Source: Nitrospira sp. CR1.1 (lineage in GTDB: Bacteria > Nitrospirota > Nitrospiria > Nitrospirales > Nitrospiraceae). From it: a stretch of DNA of 64,000 nucleotides. The number at the start of each line of letters is the position of its first letter. Position 1 is the first letter of the stretch. This document shows positions 34,230-43,864 of the stretch, one piece after another. The stretch spans positions 186,001 to 250,000 of the forward strand of contig WIAF01000003.1 of NCBI GenBank assembly GCA_014055465.1, given 5' to 3'. The notes beneath the pieces are model-generated. The model ran no database searches and was not told the DNA's origin. It saw nothing but the letters and a program-made list of their open reading frames with translations. Both the position numbers and the translations under genes were made by a program.

Positions 34230-35396
34230 GTGGCAACCGACATCGTCATGCCGCAGCTGGGGGAAAGCATCGCTGAAGGGACCCTGGTGAAGTGGCTGAT
34301 CCAGCCCGGCGGCGCAGTCGAAAAAGACCAGCCTCTCCTGGAGGTGGAAACCGAAAAGGTGGCACTCGACGTGCCATCTCCGGCTGCGGGATTCCTTGCG
34401 GAAGTGATGGTGCAAGAAGGCGCCACCGTACCGGTGGGCACGTTGCTCGCCAGGCTTGAGACCCAACCGGCGGAAGGAATCGTCAGTCGGGTCGGAGGCG
34501 TGGGTGTGCGCGCGAAACAGATCCGGTCACAGGGCGAGCCGCACTATTCGCCAGCCGTCAGGCAACTTGCGAGGGAACATCAGGTGGACCTCGCCCTCGT
34601 TACAGGCACAGGCGAGGGCGGCCGGGTGACGAAGCACGACCTGTTGGGTTATGTCGCCGCGCGGCGAAAGCCCGGTTCCGAACCGCCGCGCACAGATCAG
34701 GCGCCATCCGGCGGCCCTGAGCATCACGAGATTCAGGACGAAATTATTCCGATGACCCAAATGCGGAAGACCATTGCCGACCGCATGGTCCTCAGCCGCC
34801 GCACCTCCGCCCATGTCACGACCTTTTTTGAAGCCGACTTCAGCGGCATCGACACATTTCGCGCCGGGCGTCCATTGACCTACCTGCCTTTTGTCATCAG
34901 CGCCGTCACTCGCGCCATGCAGGACCTGCCGTTGTTGAATTCCTCCTGGCGGGATCACGGTATCGCAATCAAGAACAACATCCACATCGGCATTGCGGTC
35001 GCACTCGAAGAGGGCCTCCTGGTGCCGGTGATTCGGCATGCCGGCCGGAAGGGACTCACACAATTGGCGCGCGAGGTCGCGGACCTGGCGGAACGGGCCA
35101 GGAACAAACGGCTGACGCCCGATGAAGTGCTCGACGGCACGTTTACCATCACGAATCACGGCGGGTTCGGCAGCCTTTTCAGCACCCCGATTATCCATCA
35201 GCCGCAGGCGGCTATTCTCGGAATGGGATCGGTCCAAAAACGCCCGGTCGTGATCAACGACGCCATCGCCATCCGTCCCATGTGTTACCTGAGTCTCTCG
35301 TTCGACCATCGGATCATCGACGGCGCGACGGCCGATCGATTCATGGCCAAGATGAAACACCATCTCCAACAGAGCGACTGGGAGAAACTGTTGTGA
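34230..35396 (+). CDS. 2-oxoacid dehydrogenase E2 (dihydrolipoamide acyltransferase)
   Basis: A 388-aa E2 with one lipoyl domain (lipoyl Lys in EVETEKVALDV, about residue 43), a peripheral-subunit-binding domain (YSPAVRQLAREHQVDLALVT, then GGRVTKHDLLGYV) and a catalytic acyltransferase domain. The active-site motif is SLSFDHRIIDGATADRFM (HRxxDG). The GTG at 34230 is preferred over the GTG at 34224 because GAGG is five bases upstream and it gives the family-typical ATDIVMPQLGES start. It passes the acyl group from E1 to CoA. Its stop overlaps the thiolase start as GTGA. Confidence 0.92.
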   Translation: MATDIVMPQLGESIAEGTLVKWLIQPGGAVEKDQPLLEVETEKVALDVPSPAAGFLAEVMVQEGATVPVGTLLARLETQPAEGIVSRVGGVGVRAKQIRSQGEPHYSPAVRQLAREHQVDLALVTGTGEGGRVTKHDLLGYVAARRKPGSEPPRTDQAPSGGPEHHEIQDEIIPMTQMRKTIADRMVLSRRTSAHVTTFFEADFSGIDTFRAGRPLTYLPFVISAVTRAMQDLPLLNSSWRDHGIAIKNNIHIGIAVALEEGLLVPVIRHAGRKGLTQLAREVADLAERARNKRLTPDEVLDGTFTITNHGGFGSLFSTPIIHQPQAAILGMGSVQKRPVVINDAIAIRPMCYLSLSFDHRIIDGATADRFMAKMKHHLQQSDWEKLL

Positions 35397-36598
35397 ACGC
35401 CAGGCACCAACCCGTCATCGTCAGCGCGGTGCGAACCCCGATGGGGAGCTTCAACGGCCGATTCAGTTCGATTCCGTCAACCCAATTGGGAAGCATCGCC
35501 ATCGCCGGCGCGCTGAAACGCATTCACATGCCGGGGGAACAGATCGACGAGGTGCTGATGGGATGCGTGCTCAGCGCCGGGCTCGGCCAGGCTCCCGCCA
35601 GGCAGGCCGCAATCGGAGCCGGGCTCCCGCACAAAACCGGAGCCGTCACGGTCAACAAAGTCTGCGGCTCCAGCCTGCAGACCGTCATTATGGCGGCCAG
35701 GGCCATCGCCCTGGGTGACGCGCAGATCATCGTCGCAGGCGGGATGGAAAATATGACCCGGGCGCCTTTTCTGCTGGAAAAAGCTAGACAAGGCTACCGA
35801 CTCGGGCACGGAGAACTGACGGACAGTTTGATCAAGGACGGACTCTGGGATGTATACAACCAGTTCCACATGGGCAACGCCGGAGAACTCTGCGCCGCCA
35901 CCTATCATTTTTCCCGGCAGGAGGTCGATGACTTTGCCTTGGAAAGTTACAGCCGCGCGCGTGAGGCCATCACCGGCGGTTCATTCACCAGGGAGATTGT
36001 CCCCGTCGAGGTGCCACAGAAAAAAGGCGCGCCGCTCATCGTCACGGACGATGAGGAACCGGACCGGGTCGATCTCTCAAGGCTGCGGCAATTGAAGCCC
36101 GTCTTCAAGGACGACGGAGTCCTGACGGTCGGGAACTCCCCTTCCTGCAATGACGGCGCGGCGGCATTGGTCGTCATGGCGGAAGAGGAGGCCCACCGGC
36201 TCGGATTGACTCCCATGGCTCGCATAGCGGGGTATGCCGGCGCCGCGCTCGCGCCGGAATGGTTCACCATTGCGCCCGTGGAAGCTATCCAGCGGCTCTT
36301 GAAGCAGACGGGGCTTGCGGTCAGCGACATCGACCTATTTGAAATCAATGAAGCTTTCTCAGCCGTGTCCTTGGCCATCAACCGCGAGCTCGGATTGGAC
36401 GCCAAGAACGTCAACGTCAACGGCGGCGCGGTCGCCCTGGGGCATCCCATTGGAGCCACCGGGGCGAGGATCCTCACCACCTTGGTGTATGCCATGGAGG
36501 CGCGTGATGCCCGCCGCGGACTGGCAAGCCTCTGTATCGGCGGCGGAGAAGCACTCGCGCTCCTTGTGGAGCGGCCGAAAAAAATGCAGCATCAGTGA
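35393..36598 (+). CDS. Acetyl-CoA C-acetyltransferase (thiolase)
   Basis: A 401-aa thiolase. The GTG start at 35393 overlaps the E2 stop (GTGA) and gives NARHQPVIVSAVRTPMGSF, a normal N terminus. The active-site Cys is in VNKVCGSSLQTV, the His in NGGAVALGHPIGATGAR and the second Cys in ASLCIGGGEALALL. It probably splits acetoacetyl-CoA or 2-methylacetoacetyl-CoA formed by the neighbouring leucine, tyrosine and isoleucine routes. It is distinct in sequence from the thiolase in the leftward operon. Confidence 0.92.
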   Translation: MNARHQPVIVSAVRTPMGSFNGRFSSIPSTQLGSIAIAGALKRIHMPGEQIDEVLMGCVLSAGLGQAPARQAAIGAGLPHKTGAVTVNKVCGSSLQTVIMAARAIALGDAQIIVAGGMENMTRAPFLLEKARQGYRLGHGELTDSLIKDGLWDVYNQFHMGNAGELCAATYHFSRQEVDDFALESYSRAREAITGGSFTREIVPVEVPQKKGAPLIVTDDEEPDRVDLSRLRQLKPVFKDDGVLTVGNSPSCNDGAAALVVMAEEEAHRLGLTPMARIAGYAGAALAPEWFTIAPVEAIQRLLKQTGLAVSDIDLFEINEAFSAVSLAINRELGLDAKNVNVNGGAVALGHPIGATGARILTTLVYAMEARDARRGLASLCIGGGEALALLVERPKKMQHQ

Positions 36599-36635
36599 GG
36601 ACGCGGGAGCGGAAACAGCAGGCGTGGAATCACCC

Positions 36636-37520
36636 ATGACGATTGACGACATCAAAACCATCGGGGTCATCGGCGCGGGGCAGATGGGGCGCGGGATCAC
36701 TCAGGTGCTGGCGACCGCCGGGTGGAATGTGCTGCTGGTCGATGTAACGGAAGAGGCGCTGGAGGAAGCGACCAGAAAAATCTGGCAGGGCATCACGAAA
36801 GCCGTGGAAAAAGGAGCGTTGCGGGGCGATCAGGCCGGATCGGCCATGGCAATCATCCATCCGATACGGCACATGCAACGGCTGCGGGAGGCGCAGGTGG
36901 TAATCGAAGCGATACCGGAGGATCCCGTCATGAAACGGGCGCTCTTTGCGCAACTGGGGCAGATCTGCGAACCCTCTACCCTGTTGGCCAGCAATACCTC
37001 CTCGATTTCTATTGCCGGCCTGGGCACGGTGTCCGGCCGCCCCGACCGTGTCGTCGGCATCCATTTCATGAACCCTGTGCCGGTGATGCGACTCGTCGAG
37101 GTCGTCCGCGCCATCGGCACCTCCGAGCAGACGATGCACCTCGCGCGTGAACTCGTTCGACGCGCAGGAAAAACCGCCGTCGTCTGCAAGGATTTTCCCG
37201 GCTTCATCGTCAACCGGGTCCTCATTCCCATGATCAACGAAGCCATTTTCGCGCTGGAGGACGGAGTGGCCACGGCGGAAGCCATCGACCTGGCGATGGT
37301 GGAAGGCACCAACCACCCTGTGGGTCCGCTGGCGCTGGCAGACCGCATCGGCCTGGATACCGTCCTCGCCATCTGCGAGGTGCTGCATCAAGACCTGGGG
37401 GATCCGAAGTTCCGCCCCTGCCCCCTCTTGCGAAAATACGTGGAAGCCGGGTGGCTCGGGAGGAAAAGCGGGCATGGATTCTATCAGTACGGAGATCAGC
37501 CGGCGATGCACCTGACCTGA
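36636..37520 (+). CDS. 3-hydroxybutyryl-CoA dehydrogenase
   Basis: A 294-aa NAD-dependent dehydrogenase with a Rossmann motif (IGVIGAGQMGRGITQVLA), the catalytic His in VVGIHFMNPVPVMRLVEVV and the single C-terminal 3HCDH domain (PGFIVNRVLIPMINEAIFAL). Length and wording match short-chain Hbd enzymes, unlike the longer two-repeat dehydrogenase of the leftward operon. The start at 36636 lies 38 bases after the thiolase stop; the Shine-Dalgarno sequence is weak. Together with the thiolase and the mutase it forms a unit handling C4 acyl-CoAs. Confidence 0.9.
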   Translation: MTIDDIKTIGVIGAGQMGRGITQVLATAGWNVLLVDVTEEALEEATRKIWQGITKAVEKGALRGDQAGSAMAIIHPIRHMQRLREAQVVIEAIPEDPVMKRALFAQLGQICEPSTLLASNTSSISIAGLGTVSGRPDRVVGIHFMNPVPVMRLVEVVRAIGTSEQTMHLARELVRRAGKTAVVCKDFPGFIVNRVLIPMINEAIFALEDGVATAEAIDLAMVEGTNHPVGPLALADRIGLDTVLAICEVLHQDLGDPKFRPCPLLRKYVEAGWLGRKSGHGFYQYGDQPAMHLT

Positions 37521-37551
37521 CGTTTCTGTTCCGTGATTGGAGGAACGCGTC

Positions 37552-39147
37552 ATGAATGAGCGGAAATCCCGATTCACCTCACTCTCCGGTCTGGATATCG
37601 AACGGTGTTACGGTCCCGATCATCTCAAGGGCTGGAACGCCGAACGGGACCTCGGCCAACCGGGTGCCTTTCCCTACACCCGCGGCTGCTACCCAGGCAT
37701 GTACCGCAGCCGGCTCTGGACCATGCGGCAATTCGCCGGGTTCGGCTCCGCGGACGACACGAACAGACGCTTTCAGTATTTGTTGGACCACGGTCAAACC
37801 GGACTCAGCGTCGCCTTCGACCTGCCGACCCTCATGGGTCTCGACGCTGATGACCCCCTGGCGCGCGGCGAAGTGGGCTATTGCGGGGTGGCCGTTTCAT
37901 CCCTCGCCGACATGGAGCGGTTGTTCGACGGCATCCCCCTCGATCAGGTCACGACCTCCATGACGATCAATGGACCAGCCGCCGTGCTCTTCGCCATGTA
38001 TCTGGCCGTGGCCGAAAAACGCGGGATCCCGTTCGACCGGCTGGGCGGCACGATTCAGAACGATATTCTGAAGGAGTACATCGCCCAGAAGGAATGGTTG
38101 TTTCCGCCGGAACCGCACCTGGCGTTGATTGTCGACACGGTCGCCTATTGCGCAGCTCACGTCCCGAAATGGCATCCGATCAGCATCAGCGGGTATCACA
38201 TCCGGGAGGCAGGCTCGACGGCGGTTCAGGAACTGGCCTTCACGCTCTACAACGGGCTGACCTACGTCGAGGCAGCCGTGAAGTCCGGACTCGACGTGGA
38301 TGCGTTTGCGCCGCAGCTATCTTTTTTCTTTAACGTCCACAATGATTTTTTTGAAGAGATTGCGAAATTCCGCGCCGCCCGGCGACTCTGGGCCCGGGAA
38401 ATGGAACGGCGGTACCATCCGAGAAACCCCCGGTCGCTCCAGCTCCGCTGCCACGCCCAAACCGCCGGTTGCTCCCTCACCGCGCAACAGCCGTTGAACA
38501 ACGTGGTGCGCACCACGCTGCAGGCCCTCGCCGCCGTGCTCGGCGGCACCCAATCCCTCCATACCAATTCGATGGACGAAACCCTGGCCCTGCCAACGGA
38601 AGAAGCCGTGAAGCTGGCGCTGCGGACGCAGCAGATCATCGCGGCGGAAAGCGAAACCGTCAATGCGGTCGACCCGTTGGGCGGGTCCTATTTTGTCGAG
38701 TCGCTGACGAACCGCCTGGAAGAAGGCGCGCTGGAACTTTTCCGGAAACTGGACGGGCTGGGCGGCATGGTGTGCGCGATCGAGCGCGGCTTTCCACAGC
38801 GGGAGATCCTGGATGCATCACAACGGTACCAGCGCGATATCGAGCGGCAGGAACGGAGCATCGTCGGAGTGACCGAGCATAAAGAGGAGGAGCATCGATC
38901 CATTCCCATTCTGAAGATCGGACCGGAGGTGGAACAGGAACAGGTGGCGCGCCTCTGCGATCTCAGAAAATCCCGCGATCCCTTCAAGATGGCCGGCTCG
39001 CTGGAAGAGCTGCAGGAAATGGCAACCTGTCATCAGAATCTCATGCCGGCATTGATTGACGCCGTGAAAGCAAAAGCGACACTCGGCGAGATTTGCGCCG
39101 CGCTGAAGGAAGTTTATGGGACCTATCGAGAACCGGTGGTATTGTGA
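37552..39147 (+). CDS. B12-dependent acyl-CoA mutase, large (catalytic) subunit
   Basis: A 531-aa TIM-barrel subunit of the methylmalonyl-CoA mutase superfamily. It lacks the B12 domain, which is encoded separately at 40045. The start at 37552 has GGAGG upstream. Seen blocks are [61 protein letters not shown] and [17 protein letters not shown]. Compared with Propionibacterium methylmalonyl-CoA mutase, Tyr89 (RGCY) and His244 are kept, but the carboxylate-binding Arg207 is Gln (KEYIAQ). Isobutyryl-CoA and 2-hydroxyisobutyryl-CoA mutases also have Gln there. I therefore infer a substrate without a second carboxylate, although automatic annotation would say methylmalonyl-CoA mutase. Confidence 0.88.
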   Translation: MNERKSRFTSLSGLDIERCYGPDHLKGWNAERDLGQPGAFPYTRGCYPGMYRSRLWTMRQFAGFGSADDTNRRFQYLLDHGQTGLSVAFDLPTLMGLDADDPLARGEVGYCGVAVSSLADMERLFDGIPLDQVTTSMTINGPAAVLFAMYLAVAEKRGIPFDRLGGTIQNDILKEYIAQKEWLFPPEPHLALIVDTVAYCAAHVPKWHPISISGYHIREAGSTAVQELAFTLYNGLTYVEAAVKSGLDVDAFAPQLSFFFNVHNDFFEEIAKFRAARRLWAREMERRYHPRNPRSLQLRCHAQTAGCSLTAQQPLNNVVRTTLQALAAVLGGTQSLHTNSMDETLALPTEEAVKLALRTQQIIAAESETVNAVDPLGGSYFVESLTNRLEEGALELFRKLDGLGGMVCAIERGFPQREILDASQRYQRDIERQERSIVGVTEHKEEEHRSIPILKIGPEVEQEQVARLCDLRKSRDPFKMAGSLEELQEMATCHQNLMPALIDAVKAKATLGEICAALKEVYGTYREPVVL

Positions 39148-39205
39148 GGCCGCGCCGCGGCTGATTGGAACGTGAGAAGCGGGATCTGAAGAAGATCTGT
39201 GGGAT

Positions 39206-40054
39206 ATGAAACTCGGAGCGTTTGACATCTATCCGGTGACCGATGGCCGGTTCAGGCTCGACGGCGGGGCCATGTTCGGTGTCGTGCCCAAAACCCTCTG
39301 GCAAACATGCTGCCCGGCGGATGAGCTGAATCGCATTCCGCTCAGCCTGACCTGCCTGCTCATCCGGGCCCACGGCAAGTACGTCTTGGTGGACACGGGT
39401 CTCGGCGATAAGGAGGATGCAAAGTTTGACTCGATGTTTGCCGTTGAACGGACGCCGACGCTGCAGCAATCCCTCAATCAGCGGGGCCTCAGTCGCGACG
39501 ACATTCATCTGGTGGTCAATACGCACCTGCACTTCGACCATGCCGGAGGCAATACAACGAGCGACGGGACCAGCGGAGTGATCCCGGCGTTTCCCAAGGC
39601 GACCTACTATGTGCAGCAGGGCGAATATGCCGATGCGACCCAGGCCAACGAACGAACCAGGGCCAGTTATCGCCGCGACAATTTCATGCCGGTGGCAGAA
39701 GCGAATCAGTGGGCATTTCTCCAGGGTGATACGGAACTGCTGCCTGGCGTGACGGCCGTCGTCACGACCGGGCATACGCGGTGCCATCAGAGCGTTCAAG
39801 TGGAATCTGAAGGCCGGGTCGCGTTTTTCCTGGGCGACCTCATTCCCACGGTGTCCCATCTGCCTCTCCCCTACATCATGGGGTACGACCTCAATCCCAT
39901 CCAGACACTCGACAGCAAACGACGGGTGTTGGAGCGCGCCTGCGAAGAACATTGGTTGTTGATCTTCGAACACGACCCGCTGGTTCAAGCGGGATACGTC
40001 AACAAAAACGTGGATGGAAAATATGTCCTCCAGGAGGTGAACCTATGGCCGTAG
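39206..40054 (+). CDS. Metallo-beta-lactamase-fold hydrolase
   Basis: A 282-aa MBL-fold enzyme with the zinc motif [10 protein letters not shown] (HxHxDH). Further metal ligands lie in [20 protein letters not shown] and LIFEHDP. No signal peptide was seen, so it acts in the cytoplasm. It sits between the two mutase subunit genes and overlaps the small-subunit start by ten bases, implying coupled expression. Thioesterase, lactonase or glyoxalase-II-like roles are all possible for the fold; a clean-up hydrolase for acyl-CoA by-products is a guess. Confidence 0.8.
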   Translation: MKLGAFDIYPVTDGRFRLDGGAMFGVVPKTLWQTCCPADELNRIPLSLTCLLIRAHGKYVLVDTGLGDKEDAKFDSMFAVERTPTLQQSLNQRGLSRDDIHLVVNTHLHFDHAGGNTTSDGTSGVIPAFPKATYYVQQGEYADATQANERTRASYRRDNFMPVAEANQWAFLQGDTELLPGVTAVVTTGHTRCHQSVQVESEGRVAFFLGDLIPTVSHLPLPYIMGYDLNPIQTLDSKRRVLERACEEHWLLIFEHDPLVQAGYVNKNVDGKYVLQEVNLWP

Positions 40055-40452
40055 CGGCAACACCCCTGCGTATCTTGATCGGCAAGGTGGGATTGGACGG
40101 GCACGACCGGGGTGTGAAGCTGGTCGCCCGCGCGCTCCGTGATGCGGGGATCGAGATCATTTACACCGGACTGCACCAGAGCCCCGAACAGATCGTGGCC
40201 ACCGCCATCCAGGAAGACGTGCAGGCCATCGGCCTCAGCATCCATTCCGGCGCCCATAATTCGTTATTCCCCCGGATTCTGGGACTTCTTCGGGAACAGG
40301 GCGCGGGAGACATCGTGCTCTTCGGCGGAGGCATCATTCCCGACGAGGATGTGCCGCGCTTAAAGGCGGCAGGTGTGCAGATGTTATTCCGGCCCGCCAC
40401 ACCGATGAACGACATCGTGGAATTTGTGAACGGGCTTCGAGCCGAATGGTGA
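40045..40452 (+). CDS. B12-binding small subunit of acyl-CoA mutase
   Basis: A 135-aa cobalamin-binding domain with the DxHxxG signature in [16 protein letters not shown], giving the His that binds cobalt from below. The supporting motifs are GLSIHSGAH and [10 protein letters not shown]. It matches the C-terminal domain of fused mutases and the small subunits of Icm/Hcm-type enzymes. The start at 40045 has AGGAGG upstream and lies inside the end of the MBL gene. It pairs with the large subunit at 37552. Confidence 0.92.
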   Translation: MAVAATPLRILIGKVGLDGHDRGVKLVARALRDAGIEIIYTGLHQSPEQIVATAIQEDVQAIGLSIHSGAHNSLFPRILGLLREQGAGDIVLFGGGIIPDEDVPRLKAAGVQMLFRPATPMNDIVEFVNGLRAEW

Positions 40453-40465
40453 GAGGATTCCGGCC

Positions 40466-42070
40466 ATGCGTGTCCTGAACAGCTCGGTACGGCGAGAATC
40501 GGAAGATTTCCGGCGGGGTCAGGCTCATTACGAAGGCCTAATAGCCGACCTGCGGAAACACCTGGCGCTGGTGCGGGCAGGCGGCTCGACGGACGCCCTT
40601 GCGCTCCACAAGCAACGCGGCAAACTGACCGCTCGCGAACGGATTTCCGCGCTGCTCGACCCCGGCTCGCCCTGGCTGGAACTGAGCCCGCTCGCCGCCT
40701 TCGGCCTCTATGACAATCAGGTTCCGTCGGCCGGACTGATTACCGGCATCGGCTCGGTGTCCGGGCGTTCCTGTGTCATCGCAGCCAACGATGCCACAGT
40801 CAAAGGCGGCACCTACTTCCCCATGACCATCACCAAACACCTTCGCGCGCAGGCCGTCGCGCTGGAGAACCGGCTGCCCGCGATCTACCTCGTGGATTCC
40901 GGAGGCGTGTTTCTCCCGATGCAAGCCGATGTCTTCGCCGACAAGGACCATTTCGGACGGATCTTCTTCAATCAGGCGCGCATGTCGGCGGCGGGCATTC
41001 CTCAAATCGCGGTCGTCATGGGCATGTGCACAGCCGGCGGCGCCTATGTGCCGGCGATGTGTGATGAGAATGTCATCGTCAAAGGAACCGGCACGATCTA
41101 TCTGGCCGGACCGCCTCTGGTCAAAGCCGCCACCGGCGAGGAAGTGACCGCCGAGGAACTGGGCGGCGCTGATCTGCACACGCGCCTGTCCGGCGTCAGC
41201 GACCATCTGGCGGAAGACGACCACGATGCCCTGGAAACCTGCCGTTCGATCATGGCCACCCTGGGACGGCGGCCACCGAGGCTTCGCCGGGAGCCAATCG
41301 ACGAACCTCTCTATCCCGCAGAGGATCTGTACGGACTCATTCCGGCCAACCCCCGCCAAAAATGGGAAGTCCGAGAGGTCATCGCACGGCTCGTGGACGG
41401 GAGCCGCTTCCATGAATTCAAGGCGCGTTACGGCTCCACGCTGGTCTGCGGCTTCGCACAGTGGATGGGGCACCTGGTGGGGATCGTCGCCAACAATGGC
41501 GTGCTCCTCTCGGAATCGGCGCTGAAAGGCGCGCATTTCGTCCAGCTCTGTTCCCGGCGCCGCGTGCCCCTCGTCTTTTTGCAAAACATCACCGGCTTCA
41601 TGGTCGGAAAAGACTATGAGAGCCGCGGCATCATCAAGGACGGCGCCAAGATGGTTCAGGCAGTCTCGACCGCGGAAGTCCCCAAGTTCACGGTCCTGAT
41701 CGGCGCTTCCCACGGAGCAGGCAACTATGCTATGTGCGGGCGGGCATACAGCCCCAGATTCCTGTTCACCTGGCCCAACGCCCGCATTTCGGTGATGGGC
41801 GCGCAACAGGCTGCGCAGGTGCTGGTCACGGTGAAGGAACAACAACGGACGCGGGAGAAGGCCGCCCTGGCGGATGACGAACGCCGCAAAATCACCGATG
41901 CCACCGTGCGGCAATACGAGCAGGAAGGCAGTCCGTATTTCAGCAGCGCCCGCCTGTGGGATGACGGCATTCTTGATCCTGTCGACACGCGCCGCGTCCT
42001 GGGCTTGTGCCTGGATCTCGCAGCATCCACGCCCGTGAAGGAAAGCCGGGCGCCCGTGTTTCGTATGTGA
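40466..42070 (+). CDS. mccB: Methylcrotonyl-CoA carboxylase beta (carboxyltransferase) subunit
   Basis: A 534-aa biotin-dependent carboxyltransferase. The wording [70 protein letters not shown] and [14 protein letters not shown] follows human MCCB closely. The length is identical to the family norm (about 535 aa). Propionyl-CoA carboxylase beta subunits read differently in these blocks. It carboxylates 3-methylcrotonyl-CoA in leucine breakdown, feeding the hydratase and HMG-CoA lyase that follow. The biotin-carrying alpha subunit is not in the window. Confidence 0.9.
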   Translation: MRVLNSSVRRESEDFRRGQAHYEGLIADLRKHLALVRAGGSTDALALHKQRGKLTARERISALLDPGSPWLELSPLAAFGLYDNQVPSAGLITGIGSVSGRSCVIAANDATVKGGTYFPMTITKHLRAQAVALENRLPAIYLVDSGGVFLPMQADVFADKDHFGRIFFNQARMSAAGIPQIAVVMGMCTAGGAYVPAMCDENVIVKGTGTIYLAGPPLVKAATGEEVTAEELGGADLHTRLSGVSDHLAEDDHDALETCRSIMATLGRRPPRLRREPIDEPLYPAEDLYGLIPANPRQKWEVREVIARLVDGSRFHEFKARYGSTLVCGFAQWMGHLVGIVANNGVLLSESALKGAHFVQLCSRRRVPLVFLQNITGFMVGKDYESRGIIKDGAKMVQAVSTAEVPKFTVLIGASHGAGNYAMCGRAYSPRFLFTWPNARISVMGAQQAAQVLVTVKEQQRTREKAALADDERRKITDATVRQYEQEGSPYFSSARLWDDGILDPVDTRRVLGLCLDLAASTPVKESRAPVFRM

Positions 42071-42089
42071 GCAGCTATAGGAGGTCAGC

Positions 42090-42938
42090 ATGCAGCGATT
42101 CACCACCCTCGCGCTTGATTCGAATGGCGATATTGCGCGGGTGACGCTCAATCGACCCGACCGTCGCAATGCCTTCGACGGCCGGATGATGACGGAGCTC
42201 AGAGAAGCGTTCGAAGACCTGGCGCAGGATCCCTCGCTCAGAGGAATCGTACTCGCCGCTGCCGGGCCGGTTTTTTGCGCCGGAGCCGATCTTCAATGGA
42301 TGCAATCCGACGGGCCGGTCCAAGACACGCTGGCGATGCGCGACGCCCATCAACTGCTGCGCATGTTTCGCACCATCGATGAGTCCCCTTGTCCCGTGAT
42401 CGCCCGGGTGCAGGGATCGGCGTTCGGAGGGGGACTCGGCCTCATGGCGGTCTGCGACATCGTGGTGGCGGCGGAGGATGCGATGTTTGCTTTGAGTGAA
42501 CCCAGACTCGGCTTGATTCCCGCCGTGATCACGCCATTTCTGTTACACAAAGCGGGCGAATCGTTCCTCCGGCGGTACGGGTTGAGCGGCGAGACATTTT
42601 GCGCATCGACTGCCCAGCGATACAACCTGGCGCATGATGTCGTCCCTCAACGCAATCTGGATGATCGCATCACCGAATTGACCGACGCAATCATGCGGCT
42701 GGCTCCCTCTGCGACCAGGGAAAGCAAATTGATGTTTCACCGGATGCGGTCCTTGCCGGAGAAGGAGCGGTTCGCACTGGGCCCGGAATACCATGCCCGC
42801 GCTCGCTGCGCGCCGGAGGCCGCCGAGGGACTTCGGGCCTTTCTCGAAAAACGGCTCCCCTCGTGGGCCAAGCCGCGCGAGCGGAAGCCACAGCAGGAGG
42901 CGACCACGTCGGACGATGTTGTCTCTCGTCACAGATGA
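42090..42938 (+). CDS. Enoyl-CoA hydratase/methylglutaconyl-CoA hydratase-like protein
   Basis: A 282-aa crotonase-family protein. It has the N-terminal LNRPDRRNAFDGRMMTEL, the oxyanion region FCAGADLQWMQ and GSAFGGGLGLMAVCDIVVAA plus LSEPRLGLIPAVITPFLL. Its position between methylcrotonyl-CoA carboxylase and HMG-CoA lyase points to 3-methylglutaconyl-CoA hydratase (LiuC-type) in leucine degradation. The GAGADLQWM wording also fits that group. AGGAGG lies before the ATG at 42090. It ends in a Lys/Arg-rich tail overlapping the next gene by 23 bases. Confidence 0.85.
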   Translation: MQRFTTLALDSNGDIARVTLNRPDRRNAFDGRMMTELREAFEDLAQDPSLRGIVLAAAGPVFCAGADLQWMQSDGPVQDTLAMRDAHQLLRMFRTIDESPCPVIARVQGSAFGGGLGLMAVCDIVVAAEDAMFALSEPRLGLIPAVITPFLLHKAGESFLRRYGLSGETFCASTAQRYNLAHDVVPQRNLDDRITELTDAIMRLAPSATRESKLMFHRMRSLPEKERFALGPEYHARARCAPEAAEGLRAFLEKRLPSWAKPRERKPQQEATTSDDVVSRHR

Positions 42939-43863
42939 CTCCCGCCGCTTGCCTGTCCGGATCACTGAGGTGTCGCCTCGTGACGGGCTGCAACATGAAG
43001 CGGTGTTCGTGCCGACGGCGCGCAAGATCGATCTGATCAACGCCCTGTCGCAAACCGGCGTGGCGGAAATTGAAGCCGGTTCCTTTGTCTCGCCCGCCGC
43101 CATTCCGCAACTGGCGGACTCCGACGAAGTCTTCCGCGCCATCGAACGAACCCCCGGCGTGACCTATTCCGCCCTGGTGCCGAACGAACGGGGCCTTGAA
43201 CGGGCTCGGGCGGCGGCGGTGCGGAAGATCGCCGTGTTCACAGCCGCCTCGAACAGTTTCACGCGCCATAACATCAAGGCGACCGTGCACGAATCCCTGG
43301 TCCGCTTCAAGCCGGTGATCCAGGGAGCTAAACGAGACGGCATGCTGGTGCGGGGCTATCTCTCCACGGCCCTGTGGTGCCCGTACGAGGGTCGCATGGC
43401 GCCGCTGCTGGTGCTGGATGTCATGATGCGGCTGCTCGATCTCGGCGTGGATGAAGTCTCTCTGGGAGACACGCTCGGCAAGGCCTCGCCCGCCGATCTC
43501 CGCGCCTTGCTCGATACCGTCATGCCGCGTATCGAACCGCTCCGCCTGTCGCTCCACGTGCATGACACCTACGGCATGGCCATCGCCAATGTGCTCACGG
43601 CCTGGGAGGACTATGGGATCACCGCGTTCGATTGCTCGGCAGGCGGCCTGGGCGGCTGTCCCTCTGCGCCCGGCGCATCCGGCAACGTTGCGACGGAAGA
43701 CGTGGTGTTCGCTCTGAAGGCATCCGGCGCTTCGGTCCCGGTAGACGAAGGGCTCGTGGTCGGCTGCGCACACCGGTTGAGCGCATGGATCGGACACCCC
43801 CTGCGCTCGCGGCTTTCACACATATTGCCGCCCGGCATTCAGCAACCGGCCCTAAAGGTGTGA
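42916..43863 (+). CDS. Hydroxymethylglutaryl-CoA lyase
   Basis: A 315-aa TIM-barrel lyase splitting HMG-CoA to acetoacetate and acetyl-CoA. It begins near VRITEVSPRDGLQHEAVFVP, has AEIEAGSFVSPAAIPQLAD, the metal-site His pair in LHVHDTYGMAIAN and the catalytic Cys loop GGLGGCPSAPGASGNVATED. The ATG at 42916 lies inside the end of the hydratase gene. The only nearby purine-rich site is distant (about 16 bases), so translation is probably coupled. It is the last step of the leucine branch in this operon. Confidence 0.92.
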   Translation: MLSLVTDDSRRLPVRITEVSPRDGLQHEAVFVPTARKIDLINALSQTGVAEIEAGSFVSPAAIPQLADSDEVFRAIERTPGVTYSALVPNERGLERARAAAVRKIAVFTAASNSFTRHNIKATVHESLVRFKPVIQGAKRDGMLVRGYLSTALWCPYEGRMAPLLVLDVMMRLLDLGVDEVSLGDTLGKASPADLRALLDTVMPRIEPLRLSLHVHDTYGMAIANVLTAWEDYGITAFDCSAGGLGGCPSAPGASGNVATEDVVFALKASGASVPVDEGLVVGCAHRLSAWIGHPLRSRLSHILPPGIQQPALKV

Positions 43864-43864
43864 C

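Noticed and set aside
40466-42070. Propionyl-CoA carboxylase beta feeding a methylmalonyl-CoA pathway
   Set aside because: Sequence blocks and length match methylcrotonyl-CoA carboxylase beta, and hydratase plus HMG-CoA lyase follow.
40538-42169. 543-aa reverse-strand frame opposite the carboxylase
   Set aside because: It is the antisense shadow of a well-conserved gene, a common effect of high GC, and has no protein-family pattern.
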